Shown piece after piece: positions 24,528 through 33,373 of a stretch of DNA of 64,000 nt. The translations under genes and the position numbers were made by a program. This stretch comes from Parabacteroides faecis (lineage in GTDB: Bacteria; Bacteroidota; Bacteroidia; Bacteroidales; Tannerellaceae): the NCBI RefSeq assembly GCF_014647375.1, contig NZ_BMPB01000006.1, positions 248,001 to 312,000 of the forward strand, written 5' to 3'. The notes beneath the pieces were generated by a model. That model had not been told where the DNA came from. It made no database searches and saw only the letters and a program-made list of their open reading frames with translations. Within the stretch, counting starts at the first letter, position 1; the number at the start of each line of letters is the position of its first letter.

Positions 24528-25529
24528 TCAATCGGTCAAATCCAGATAACCGAATTGTATATCATCATCCATACACAGGATGAGCCGGTTGTTTTCAGAG
24601 TCATAGCAGAAACGGAATAATTTGTAACCGGTTTCCAGTGTTTTTAGATAATTACCTTTCAGGTCGAAGATCAAAAGTTTTGTGGGAAAATAAGCATCCG
24701 TCCGATGGTCGCCTCCGGAATAAGCAGCAACGATTTTATCTCCACAGAATTCTGCATCCCAATAACCGCTGATTTGTGACTTGTCACTGGTCCACTGTGG
24801 ACCGTAGATATTACATTTTAGATTTCCATCGAGATCACAGATGGTCATCAGGTCATGGTAGGAATAGTATTCCACGTATCTATTATGTTTTGCAGATACA
24901 GTAACATTTGAACGTTTCGTTTTTATATCTAGATGTTCATAGGGCATTAATTTTATATCCCCGGTGATCATATTCCATTTTGCCACATAAGGTTTAAAGT
25001 CGTTTGTTCCTATTGGCTGTATTACCCGACCTATACATAATGTATCGTTTATGTATTTGTATTTGTCTGGGAACAAAGCTATTTCCATCTCCATTTTAAC
25101 ACTTGGTATGTAGTCCGGATTTTTTAGAACACTATCCAGATCGTAACTGAATATTTTTTGTTTACCATGATCTGTCACATAAAATTTGCGACGTGATTCA
25201 TCGATGCCAACATGCCCGATATTGGATATTTCACCTGGCCCTTGTCCTTTATAAGCTGTACTGGCAAGATAACGGAAATTATTTTTATTAAACAGATGTA
25301 TTTGCTGGTCAGGCGATGTATAATCGCATATGATCAGATATTGATCAATTAAATAAGATTGCGAATTTCGTCCGATGAGAACAGTTTCGATCTCAATCTC
25401 TTTTATTTTGTCATGGACATTTACTATGTTATCCCGGCTTTTCTGGTATTTTTCAGTATCAGAGCCTTGCGTGCAACCATAGGATATAATGATTAGTAAG
25501 AAGATATAAATTTTGTCTGTGTAGTTCAT
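24528..25529 (-). CDS. 6-bladed beta-propeller lipoprotein
   Basis: A 333-residue lipoprotein (lipobox IISYGC, Cys near 19) with the propeller-family pattern of repeated strand pairs; the turn KGQGPGEISNIG near 94-105 is the family hallmark. It is the last gene of a three-gene minus-strand run (26825-28012, 25547-26710, this), 17 bases after the DUF4221 gene. No NVEALA peptide was found next to it. Function unknown; ligand binding at the cell surface is a guess from fold and lipidation. Confidence 0.75.
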   Translation of the reverse strand: MNYTDKIYIFLLIIISYGCTQGSDTEKYQKSRDNIVNVHDKIKEIEIETVLIGRNSQSYLIDQYLIICDYTSPDQQIHLFNKNNFRYLASTAYKGQGPGEISNIGHVGIDESRRKFYVTDHGKQKIFSYDLDSVLKNPDYIPSVKMEMEIALFPDKYKYINDTLCIGRVIQPIGTNDFKPYVAKWNMITGDIKLMPYEHLDIKTKRSNVTVSAKHNRYVEYYSYHDLMTICDLDGNLKCNIYGPQWTSDKSQISGYWDAEFCGDKIVAAYSGGDHRTDAYFPTKLLIFDLKGNYLKTLETGYKLFRFCYDSENNRLILCMDDDIQFGYLDLTD

Positions 25530-25546
25530 GGCTATCTTATTGATTG

Positions 25547-26710
25547 TTAGTTCTCATATTGCTCAGTTAGTTCCATTCTTCTGAAACTTAATACATTTTC
25601 ATTAAACTCCGGATTTTGGAAATTGTTGTCTGAAATATATAATCCGTCTTCAAGCACGAAGAACATGACCGGGATGTAGGTGTTTTCCGGGAATAATGTT
25701 TCTCCGATTACTTGGAAATCTTTATCCAGGATCATAATGGAGAATTTTTTTCCGGTTTTCATCAGATCTGCAATATTATCCTGTTTGTTGAGTTCGCATG
25801 CCGGTTGAAAGAAGCGATAGTAGACTTTCCGGTATTTATCGTAAATGATGTTTCCGTATGAAGCATTTTCTATAGATTCTTTTTGGGTGGCCTGGATATC
25901 TAACGGATAGTTGTTTTTAGGTAGACCGTTTATATATTGGCTTTTGCAAGGATATTTTTTGAATGTTTGGTTGTCGTGGGTGACATAAATGGAGTTGCTG
26001 ATGAAAAAGGAATAGACGAAATTTGTCCCGTCGTAATCTCTGCTACAGGTGAAAATACCGTTTTCGTTTTCAGTTTCCCATAATCTGGGATAAGTCAAAG
26101 GTAATTTTTCCGTCTGTTTTGTTTGCATGTTGACTTTTATACAAAGAGGGTATCTTTCCAGGGCATCTCCATCGTATGGTTTATCAGAATACATAAGAGC
26201 CTGGTATAGATAAATGCAGGAATCCTGCACAATCATCGGAGCATAGACCTTTGATGTTGGTGGGTGGCAAAGGGCTATTTGAGTGTCAGTGATCAGGTTG
26301 TATTTATCCAGGATTTTCCCATTTCTGTTTATTCTGGATATTTTGAATTGATCGAATATCAGAATATTATCGAGATCTATTACCGTATGCCCGATGAAAC
26401 GTCCGATTGCTTCAGGACCTTCCTGAGCAATTTTAATTTTATGGGATAATTTACAGGAGTCGAGCCTGTAGAAGTTCAGTTCGTTCGTTTGTTCATTTTC
26501 GTAACTTAAATAAGGGATACCTTCCGGGCTCATGTAAGAAAACATCGACATACTATAGCAATTCGTATTATCATCTATCGGGATCACGATGCGCCCTTTG
26601 CCTGGTTGCAGGGAGTATATCTTCTTGTCCTTACTGTTTTGACTTCCTGAACAGGAGGAAAGCAGGAGTAATAAGCAGAATAGCAATGGATATTTTAGTA
26701 TATTTCTCAT
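25547..26710 (-). CDS. DUF4221-type propeller lipoprotein
   Basis: A 387-residue lipoprotein: signal and lipobox in LLLLLSSCSGSQ (Cys near 20), then a beta-rich body with SMFSYMSPEGIPYLSYEN near 52-69, AQEGPEAIGRFIG near 92-104 and a C-terminal DKDFQVIGETLF. This pattern fits the Bacteroidales DUF4221 family, predicted propellers of unknown function. The start is placed at the ATG at 26710, where the signal peptide begins; the frame is open to 26782 but that extension has no coding look. It is 17 bases from the next gene in the run. Confidence 0.72.
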   Translation of the reverse strand: MRNILKYPLLFCLLLLLSSCSGSQNSKDKKIYSLQPGKGRIVIPIDDNTNCYSMSMFSYMSPEGIPYLSYENEQTNELNFYRLDSCKLSHKIKIAQEGPEAIGRFIGHTVIDLDNILIFDQFKISRINRNGKILDKYNLITDTQIALCHPPTSKVYAPMIVQDSCIYLYQALMYSDKPYDGDALERYPLCIKVNMQTKQTEKLPLTYPRLWETENENGIFTCSRDYDGTNFVYSFFISNSIYVTHDNQTFKKYPCKSQYINGLPKNNYPLDIQATQKESIENASYGNIIYDKYRKVYYRFFQPACELNKQDNIADLMKTGKKFSIMILDKDFQVIGETLFPENTYIPVMFFVLEDGLYISDNNFQNPEFNENVLSFRRMELTEQYEN

Positions 26711-26824
26711 ATGAATCCAGATTATGAATAATGTATCTTTTTGATATATAATTATTGTCTTTATTTGAGTTTTAATAAACATATGATCGGATTATCGTCT
26801 TCACTGATCTTTTTACTGATGGAT

Positions 26825-28012
26825 TTATTCTTTTAGCTTATAAAACACCAAAATAGGATTATTAAATTCATCCATGTTTTTGAAATGTCCTATGTTTAAT
26901 TTGTTTATGTATTCCAGTGATATACGATCAAGTTCTATTTGCATCCAACTTGCATCTATAGGAAAAACAAGTTGATCCTGATAAACTTCATAAGCTCCCC
27001 AGAAGCGTAGTTCGTCTTTTTTCAAAAGAGGATTTGCTGCGCTTAGCAAATAACATTTTTGCGCATTTTTGTTAAAGAGAGCGCTATATGATTTGTTATT
27101 ACAAGAAAATGATAGATGTAACCATTTTTCCGTTTCGTGGAAATCTTCACAGTTTAGTACGTATTGGCTGAAATCGGTATATGTTTCAGGTCTGTCTTTA
27201 TGCCTGTTGACCAATAGTTTTTCGGTGTATGCATTTTTTCCGAAATTAAAAAAGTAGCGAGGGATAATTTCTCCTTTATTGTCTATTTGATAAATGTTGT
27301 ATTCTTTTAAATAAGGATCGATGATAATGGTGTCTTTGTAGCTAATGAATCTATTGTGGACTGTCCCTGTTCCGTGTTCTATAGGGAAATAACCTTTGAT
27401 GATGTTGAGCTTGTCGTCCACATGATACATCATGTATCTGGTTTGTCCGGTATTATAATTATTGGGGCCGGATGTTCCACCCCAGAAATAATATCCACCT
27501 AATGGAGAATGACAAAAATGTTCTGCGTTACAATAGGTTGTATTATTTAGCAGGTCAAAATGTTTACTATCCAGGTGTTTTCCGGTGAGAGAGTAAGTTT
27601 GTATTTTTTTGAAATCCAGAAGTTCTATGTTATTTTTGTTTATTATGAAATCATTTATTTCCAGGAATTCCTGGGGGCCTTCCCCTTTGGCTCCGATTTG
27701 ATATTTGAATTTACCATCCATTCCAAATACCAGTAACTGTTGTCTGTTATTGTTGATATAGATGAGTGAGTCAACTATCTTAACTGTAAAGATGTGGGAT
27801 ATCAGACATTCGTCTTTTGTTTCCAAAGGGATGAAAGTAACTGTCGAGAAAACCGAGTCGAGGTGTGATATATGAGTTAAATCCTCAGGGATGTTAATAA
27901 TAGGTACATTATTATTTGTCTGTCCGTATCCTTTTTCTGTTTTTTTTCCGCAGGAAAGGACAATGCATAGAACTCCTAAAAAGATAATACAGTTGAAAAA
28001 TTGTTTTTTCAT
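26825..28012 (-). CDS. 6-bladed beta-propeller lipoprotein
   Basis: A 395-residue lipoprotein (LCIVLSCGKK, Cys near 21) with the propeller-group opening VTFIPLETKDECLISH near 59-74 and GAKGEGPQEF near 113-122. First gene of a three-gene minus-strand run. A TATATTTA -7-like element and a TTACGA-N5-TCGTAA palindrome lie just upstream, divergent from another propeller gene. The ATG at 28018 two codons earlier is also possible. Function unknown. Confidence 0.77.
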   Translation of the reverse strand: MKKQFFNCIIFLGVLCIVLSCGKKTEKGYGQTNNNVPIINIPEDLTHISHLDSVFSTVTFIPLETKDECLISHIFTVKIVDSLIYINNNRQQLLVFGMDGKFKYQIGAKGEGPQEFLEINDFIINKNNIELLDFKKIQTYSLTGKHLDSKHFDLLNNTTYCNAEHFCHSPLGGYYFWGGTSGPNNYNTGQTRYMMYHVDDKLNIIKGYFPIEHGTGTVHNRFISYKDTIIIDPYLKEYNIYQIDNKGEIIPRYFFNFGKNAYTEKLLVNRHKDRPETYTDFSQYVLNCEDFHETEKWLHLSFSCNNKSYSALFNKNAQKCYLLSAANPLLKKDELRFWGAYEVYQDQLVFPIDASWMQIELDRISLEYINKLNIGHFKNMDEFNNPILVFYKLKE

Positions 28013-28042
28013 ATACATCCCGTTTTTAAAAGTTTGAAGTTG

Positions 28043-28075
28043 TAAATATAGAGATAATTACGAATGGATCGTAAT
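28043..28075 (-). promoter_or_regulatory. Promoter with TTACGA-N5-TCGTAA operator before a propeller operon
   Basis: TATATTTA (28050-28043, minus strand) differs by one base from the -7 consensus. ATTACGA-atgga-TCGTAAT at 28057-28075 is a perfect palindrome 6 bases upstream, with the same half-sites and spacing as the one at the efflux promoter (11796-11812). Confidence 0.55.
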
Positions 28076-28155
28076 GAATGGACGGGAATTCTGTTTTTTT
28101 AATATAAAGAGGTTTTAATTCAAAATTGAAAAGGTGTATCGGGGCTGAATTGCTA

Positions 28156-28195
28156 TGTCAGCAGATTGTCAGGAAGATGTCAGACTTTATTTTTG
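28156..28195 (+). promoter_or_regulatory. Pho-box-like triple direct repeat with -7 element
   Basis: TGTCAG at 28156, 28167 and 28178, exactly 11 bases apart, followed 4 bases later by TATTTTTG (28188-28195). The repeats take the place of the -33 box, as in activator-dependent promoters. TGTCA units at 11-bp spacing are the known PhoB recognition pattern. Confidence 0.6.
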
Positions 28196-28242
28196 GTGGG
28201 ATACGGGGATAACTGCATCTTTGTTTGCAAAATTTGAATGTT

Positions 28243-29412
28243 ATGAAAAGGAGGTTTATTGGAGTAGCAATTTTGCTGACGGTTATATTTATAATTTGTG
28301 TGTTAGTTTATGGAACTAACGGAATAAGGGGCTGCTCGAAAGAAAAAGGATTTTCGGAAGTAAAGTCATTATCTGTTAATGTTGAAAAAGTAGTCGATCC
28401 GGATTTTAAACAGGTTTTCAGCTCTATTGAACTTCTCCCTTTGGAATTGAATGATTTATCGATGGTAGGGCATATTTATGGAAAGAAACTATATGTCCCG
28501 GGAAAATATTATGTAATTGTTGATAGGGATCATGTGATTAAAGTCTTCGATATGGGAGGACGGTTTGTTTCGAGTTCCGAGAAATGTGTAGGGAAAGGTC
28601 CTTCTGAATATTTGATTTTACAGGATATCTCCTACAATGATGAAGAAGATACTTTTGCAGTTCTCGATCCCTTCGGATTTATAACGATTTATACTTCTTC
28701 CTTTAAATTTGTTTCTAAAAATAAGATTTCCCTCCAGACAACAGATCGTCCGCGTAATCTTTTCATATTGGATGGACGCTTGTGTATCTTGTCGGATAGT
28801 TCGGAAAGAGGTCGCTATTATGTCTATGATTATTCTACAGATCAACTGGTCAGAGAGATAGAATACCCTGGGTTGATTTATCCATTAAGCTCCGTGCAGG
28901 TTCCTTTTTACTATATGGAGGATCATTTGTATTTTACTCCTCCGGAAATTAATGATTATGTGTTTGAGATAGATAGGAAATCATATACTCCGATACCATT
29001 GTTTCATCTCGATGCAGGACGGCGCAGCCTTACAACGGACGATGTGAAGGGTATTAAGTTCGGAACAGAAGAGGGGAGTCTGTTTATTATGAAGGAATGT
29101 AAAAAATATAGTCCTGTATCCAGGTTTTTCAATATGGATTATATCGTTTCTACTTATATCAACAACAATAATTTTTATTTCAATCTCTGTAATATATCTT
29201 CCGGAAAGAATGTCACAGTTTCTTATCAGTATGGGAACTTTCCTGTTTTTCCGAATTTCTTTGCTTTGGATAAGGATAATACGTTGATTACGATCCTTTA
29301 TCCTTATGAGTTGGAGAATTATATGGACAGTTCCCTTGTGACTGACAAGGGACTATTCCATACAATGAGTGAGGAAGATAATCCTTGTATTGTGAAATAT
29401 AAGTTGAACTGA
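28243..29412 (+). CDS. 6-bladed beta-propeller protein
   Basis: A 389-residue exported protein: membrane/signal segment about 5-25 (GVAILLTVIFIICVLVYG), possible lipobox at IRGC near 31, then the propeller opening IELLPLELNDLSMVG near 63-77 and CVGKGPSEYLIL near 116-127. The ATG at 28243 is preferred; an in-frame TTG at 28225 would add six residues. It stands alone on the plus strand, divergent from the propeller run and convergent with GH110. A Pho-box-like triple repeat precedes its promoter, so phosphate or another two-component signal may control it (inference). Function unknown. Confidence 0.72.
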   Translation: MKRRFIGVAILLTVIFIICVLVYGTNGIRGCSKEKGFSEVKSLSVNVEKVVDPDFKQVFSSIELLPLELNDLSMVGHIYGKKLYVPGKYYVIVDRDHVIKVFDMGGRFVSSSEKCVGKGPSEYLILQDISYNDEEDTFAVLDPFGFITIYTSSFKFVSKNKISLQTTDRPRNLFILDGRLCILSDSSERGRYYVYDYSTDQLVREIEYPGLIYPLSSVQVPFYYMEDHLYFTPPEINDYVFEIDRKSYTPIPLFHLDAGRRSLTTDDVKGIKFGTEEGSLFIMKECKKYSPVSRFFNMDYIVSTYINNNNFYFNLCNISSGKNVTVSYQYGNFPVFPNFFALDKDNTLITILYPYELENYMDSSLVTDKGLFHTMSEEDNPCIVKYKLN

Positions 29413-29427
29413 TCATGACAGATCTCG

Positions 29428-31119
29428 TTATTGAATGATATTCCCTTCTATCTTGACATCCTTGCACTCACGTGTTTTTATAAGGTCCTCTGTAGTAGAT
29501 GCTTTAGGCGTGATGAACAGATTGTCTGTTATTTTTAAGCCGTCGACCGATTTGGCTGAAACTGCATCTGCTCCTGTCAACTGGAACCGGTTGTTCGTAA
29601 TGGCGATATTACGATGTACATATCCCTCATTACGATCGTTTTCGGGAGCGATCAGGATGACCGGACCACCGCATTCGATAAAGTTATTGTTGAGGATGGT
29701 GACGTCGCGAGCCATACCCGATTCGAACCAGCTCCGGGCATCATCAGCGATCAGGATACCGCTCATTTGCATACGGAAGAAGGTGTTATTCTCTATCAGT
29801 ACTTTACGGCGGGTTGAAACGAGGATTCCACGGGTCGGGATACGGGCAAAGTAATTATCGCGAATAAGAACTTCCGGCGTGTAAGTGACATTTTCAACAA
29901 CCAGTTCTTTTATCTCCCGGATATTTTGCGGAATATTCCTGTCGAGTGTAAGGAGGATTTCTCGCTCGTTCTTCATTTCTGCCTTTTTTACTTTGGCCGG
30001 GGCAAGGCTCATTAATGAATGAGGATCGATGAATTCGATCTCATTTCCCGGCAGAAATGACTGGAAGCCGTATGTCTGGTGATGCATGTATTTTACGGCT
30101 ATCTGGTTGGAAGCCGGATAACCGGTCACGGCCAAATGTGTTCCGTGTATATTGATAGGATCATCGTGTGCGCCGAGGAAACGGGAATTTTCGATAGTTA
30201 TTTTTCCTTTACATCCCGACATCTGTACGAAATCGGCAAAACCGGCGCAGGTACGTCCGCTTCCGGCTTCCGGTTCGAAAGTCAGGTTACGATAGGTGAT
30301 ATTTTCAGTCATTTGTCCGACGATTCCGAAGTTTCCCAGGAATGCCAGATGTACACCGTCCAGTGTGATATTTTTACTGTATTGGATCAGTCCGCAAGCC
30401 TGGTCGCGGATACCGTCGCGCATTTGGAATACCGTGCCCGGCTTGGCCTGCGGAGGATTGTCATATATGAAACGAAGCAGGTTCGGCTCTAGTTCGATGG
30501 CCTTACGAAGGTCGGGTAGCGGTGACCAGCTGCGCCAGGTGATGTCTTTTTCTTTGTCATAACTTTGGGCTATTCCGTCGGATAGAGTCCAATTGTCGCC
30601 GACAAAGGCAAAATGACCGTCTTTGACTGTGTAACGCGATTGCGGATGGATGCGTACTGTCATAAAGTTGCTGCCTACTTCCGTTACGGTCAGTTCCGGG
30701 ACTGTCGGGTCGGAGGCTGTTACCGTGAAATTGCGGAGAGTAATATTTTCGCATTGGTCGATAACGAAGCTGGTCATCTCCCCATGTGTGACAAAGCGGG
30801 CACCCTGACCGTCTATCGTGACATTTTTCAACCCTTTCAGCCATAAACCGATATGTTTGGTCTGATCGGGATTCTCCTTTTCTGAAGCAGTGTTGGAGAT
30901 ATGATAGACTATCTGTGAAGAACTTTCACGGTGGAGGTTGTAATCTGCATTTTGCAGCTTGATAACGACGGCTTTCCCGTTGTAGTTCCGGGCTTGTTCG
31001 ATAGCGGTCTGGAGCTTTTTCGTCATGTCTCCGTTTTCCGGTGCGACCCGGATCACCTGCTGGGCATTTACCGTAATGCCGATAAGAAGGCAAAGTGTAA
31101 TAAAAATAGTTTTTTTCAT
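29428..31119 (-). CDS. GH110-type exo-alpha-1,3-galactosidase
   Basis: A 563-residue secreted protein (signal MKKTIFITLCLLIGITVNAQ) with a right-handed parallel beta-helix. It fits glycoside hydrolase family 110, Bacteroidales alpha-1,3-galactosidases that remove terminal galactose from blood group B and linear B structures. Supporting segments are LWLKGLKNVTIDGQGA near 92-107, GRTCAGFADFVQMSGC near 288-303 and FLGAHDDPINIHGTHL near 314-329, the conserved core that holds the acidic catalytic residues. Whether it acts on branched or linear B cannot be told. It has its own promoter and lies 2.8 kb from a fucosidase/sulfatase locus with which it may work on host mucin glycans. Confidence 0.85.
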   Translation of the reverse strand: MKKTIFITLCLLIGITVNAQQVIRVAPENGDMTKKLQTAIEQARNYNGKAVVIKLQNADYNLHRESSSQIVYHISNTASEKENPDQTKHIGLWLKGLKNVTIDGQGARFVTHGEMTSFVIDQCENITLRNFTVTASDPTVPELTVTEVGSNFMTVRIHPQSRYTVKDGHFAFVGDNWTLSDGIAQSYDKEKDITWRSWSPLPDLRKAIELEPNLLRFIYDNPPQAKPGTVFQMRDGIRDQACGLIQYSKNITLDGVHLAFLGNFGIVGQMTENITYRNLTFEPEAGSGRTCAGFADFVQMSGCKGKITIENSRFLGAHDDPINIHGTHLAVTGYPASNQIAVKYMHHQTYGFQSFLPGNEIEFIDPHSLMSLAPAKVKKAEMKNEREILLTLDRNIPQNIREIKELVVENVTYTPEVLIRDNYFARIPTRGILVSTRRKVLIENNTFFRMQMSGILIADDARSWFESGMARDVTILNNNFIECGGPVILIAPENDRNEGYVHRNIAITNNRFQLTGADAVSAKSVDGLKITDNLFITPKASTTEDLIKTRECKDVKIEGNIIQ

Positions 31120-31154
31120 GGTATGATTGATGAATTAAGAATGATAAACAGGCA

Positions 31155-31186
31155 CAAATGTAAAGCGACTGTACCGAATTACCAAA
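31155..31186 (-). promoter_or_regulatory. Bacteroides promoter of the GH110 gene
   Basis: Minus strand TTTG (31186-31183), 20 bases, then TACATTTG (31162-31155): a near-ideal -33/-7 pair 35 bases before the ATG. Confidence 0.65.
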
Positions 31187-31215
31187 TAAAAGATATTGGA
31201 TGATCGATTTTATCC

Positions 31216-32337
31216 TTATTTGAAATAGTATTTTACCAGACAGAAATTCGCATCTTCCGGTAAATCTTTTACTTTGTTGAACTCTTCGGTCGGGAGACTG
31301 TTGTGAAACGTTCCGATCTCTTCCGGAGATACGACACTGATCATATATTCATCAGTGAATATACTTGTTTTCTTGATCTTTACTCCTCCCTCCAGGGTGT
31401 CGAATACAAACGATTTTCCATCTTTTTTGCGATAGAAAACATTACACCATTTATCTATATTCCAGGTATTCAGGACTGTGTAATAATAGTCTTTATTTTG
31501 AAACTGCCGGAAAAAGCTGTAGGGTATTTCATGTGATTCTGTCAGTTGTGGAAATACATTAGGATCTTCTTTTACCCTTTCCTTGAAAGGTTTAAGGTTG
31601 ATATTGGCAGGGCCGAAATCCCATTTATAGGCTAATTCCACGGTATCTTTTGTGAATCGGTATACTTCGTTGGCAAATTGAGTGGAAAAGTAATTTTCAT
31701 TATTGTATTTGTAGAAGACATCGATACACATATTGGTCATAAAGTTATCGTCTGTTGTTTTCCAGAAGCCGCCGGTGACTTCCTCTTTATCCATGTCATA
31801 GAATGTGACCGTGTTTTCTTCCGGATTCCCCAGCAGGGTCCAATAAGCGAACAGACCTTTGTCGATTTCTATCATATCCGTCTCTCCTCCGGCCGGGAGT
31901 AAATTCCTTTTTATAAACTGTCCGTCCGTAGTATAGGTGTGTATGGCGCCCATCGGACTTAATAGATGGATGAGGTTTTCTTCCGGTTTGACGATGGCTT
32001 CATAGATCAGGTTATATTCTCCGGGACCGTTGCCTTTCTTATCTATCTTGGACAGGTATTTGCCTTGTTTATCAAAACAGAAAAGTATGCCCGCATCCTT
32101 GTCATCGTCAAGAATATAATATTTGTTGTCAGTCTCGATAATTCGTCCGATCGCTTTGATCAGGCATTGATCGTTTGTTTCCAAAGGGATCACTTCTATC
32201 TTTTTGAACAGGGTAGAGGCTGCTAATTTTTGAGGAGAGAGTTCCACCTGTAAAATTTTTTGTTCCGTTTTGCTGTTTTGTTTGTTACAAGAGAGTAGTA
32301 ACATACAGAGTAGTGATATGAAAAAGTATTTGTTCAT
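31216..32337 (-). CDS. 6-bladed beta-propeller lipoprotein (paralog of the AT-rich copy)
   Basis: A 373-residue lipoprotein (LLSLCMLLLSCN-type signal, Cys near 17) with KIEVIPLETNDQCLIKAIG near 44-62 and GNGPGEYNLIYEA near 106-118. It matches the protein at 17519-18649 almost throughout (for example IFYRKKDGKS and FDTL-GGVK) but has ordinary base composition. The start ATG at 32337 begins the signal; an in-frame ATG at 32355 is possible. It is a single gene between GH110 and the potassium channel, with no peptide or DUF1573 partner. Confidence 0.78.
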   Translation of the reverse strand: MNKYFFISLLCMLLLSCNKQNSKTEQKILQVELSPQKLAASTLFKKIEVIPLETNDQCLIKAIGRIIETDNKYYILDDDKDAGILFCFDKQGKYLSKIDKKGNGPGEYNLIYEAIVKPEENLIHLLSPMGAIHTYTTDGQFIKRNLLPAGGETDMIEIDKGLFAYWTLLGNPEENTVTFYDMDKEEVTGGFWKTTDDNFMTNMCIDVFYKYNNENYFSTQFANEVYRFTKDTVELAYKWDFGPANINLKPFKERVKEDPNVFPQLTESHEIPYSFFRQFQNKDYYYTVLNTWNIDKWCNVFYRKKDGKSFVFDTLEGGVKIKKTSIFTDEYMISVVSPEEIGTFHNSLPTEEFNKVKDLPEDANFCLVKYYFK

Positions 32338-32385
32338 GACAGTAATTGATTTCATTGAGTAGGCTGCAATGTAGCCAAATATTTC

Positions 32386-32404
32386 TATTTTTGTGTTTAA
32401 ACAC
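32386..32404 (+). promoter_or_regulatory. Channel gene promoter with adjoining palindrome
   Basis: TATTTTTG (32386-32393) fits the -7 consensus, and the last G begins GTGTTTAAACAC (32393-32404), a 12-bp palindrome over the expected transcription start. Confidence 0.5.
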
Positions 32405-32415
32405 CGTAATAAATT

Positions 32416-33294
32416 ATGGAACAGCAGAAAACAGGCCTTTTACAGGCGATAAAAAATAAGATCAACGCATTTCTTCACGATAAAGAGTTGAAAGAAAAGC
32501 TGTATGTTATCATTTTTGAATCGGATACACCCAAAGGAAAACTATTCGATGTCTTTCTGATCGGTTTTATCATAATGAGTGTCCTTGTCGTGATCTTAGA
32601 GAGTGTAGTGACCTTTTCCGATCATTTCAGGTTGGCGCTTCAGATCCTGGAATATGTGTTTACCGGTTTTTTTACTTTCGAGTATCTGGTACGTATTTAT
32701 TGTTCGCCAAAGCCTAAGAAGTATATTTTCAGTTTCTTCGGTATTGTCGATTTGCTGGCTACATTGCCGTTATACCTGGGGGGTCTTTTTACCGGTGCAC
32801 GTTATTTGCTTATTATCCGGACATTCCGTTTGATCCGTGTATTTCGTGTATTCAAATTGTTTAATTTTCTGGAAGAGGGAAATCTTTTATTGGTTTCCCT
32901 GCGGTTGAGTAGTCGTAAAATATTTGTTTTTTTCTTTTTTGTCTTGATACTCGTGACTTCGATCGGAACGATCATGTATATGGTGGAAGGGACGCAGCCG
33001 GATACCCAGTTCAGCAATATACCTAATTGTATCTATTGGGCGATCGTGACCATGACGACGGTCGGTTATGGAGATATAACTCCGGTTACGCCTGTCGGCC
33101 GTTTTATCTCTGCCTGTGTGATGCTGATCGGTTACACGATCATTGCTGTTCCTACCGGAATTGTTTCTGCCACAATGATAAAAGAACATAAAAGACGGAG
33201 TGAATTGAGATGTCCTCATTGTTTTCGTGCAGGTCATGAAGATGATGCCGGGTACTGTAGATTTTGTGGAGGAAAGCTGGACGATACGAAGTAA
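32416..33294 (+). CDS. Voltage-gated potassium channel with C-terminal zinc ribbon
   Basis: A 292-residue inner-membrane ion channel of the Kv/Kch type. Six membrane segments lie in about 45-245: S1 VFLIGFIIMSVLVVILES, S4 with spaced arginines (IIRTFRLIRVFRVFKLF near 132-148), and a pore loop with selectivity filter TVGYGD at 215-220. The cytoplasmic tail ends in a rubredoxin-like CPHC...CRFC motif (C266, C269, C281, C284) that would bind zinc or iron, unlike the RCK/TrkA domain usual in bacterial channels. It has its own promoter. Small membrane protein genes follow. The role is probably control of membrane potential or potassium flow; the metal site may gate it (inference). Confidence 0.88.
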   Translation: MEQQKTGLLQAIKNKINAFLHDKELKEKLYVIIFESDTPKGKLFDVFLIGFIIMSVLVVILESVVTFSDHFRLALQILEYVFTGFFTFEYLVRIYCSPKPKKYIFSFFGIVDLLATLPLYLGGLFTGARYLLIIRTFRLIRVFRVFKLFNFLEEGNLLLVSLRLSSRKIFVFFFFVLILVTSIGTIMYMVEGTQPDTQFSNIPNCIYWAIVTMTTVGYGDITPVTPVGRFISACVMLIGYTIIAVPTGIVSATMIKEHKRRSELRCPHCFRAGHEDDAGYCRFCGGKLDDTK

Positions 33295-33343
33295 AATTAT
33301 CGAACCTATCTTTATTTTAACTATAGATTTTCACGAAACTTTC

Positions 33344-33351
33344 TATATTTG
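33344..33351 (+). promoter_or_regulatory. -7 element before the 71-residue membrane protein gene
   Basis: TATATTTG, perfect TAnnTTTG, 22 bases before the ATG at 33374. Confidence 0.5.
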
Positions 33352-33373
33352 CCGGAAGAAAAGGGGAGGTATT

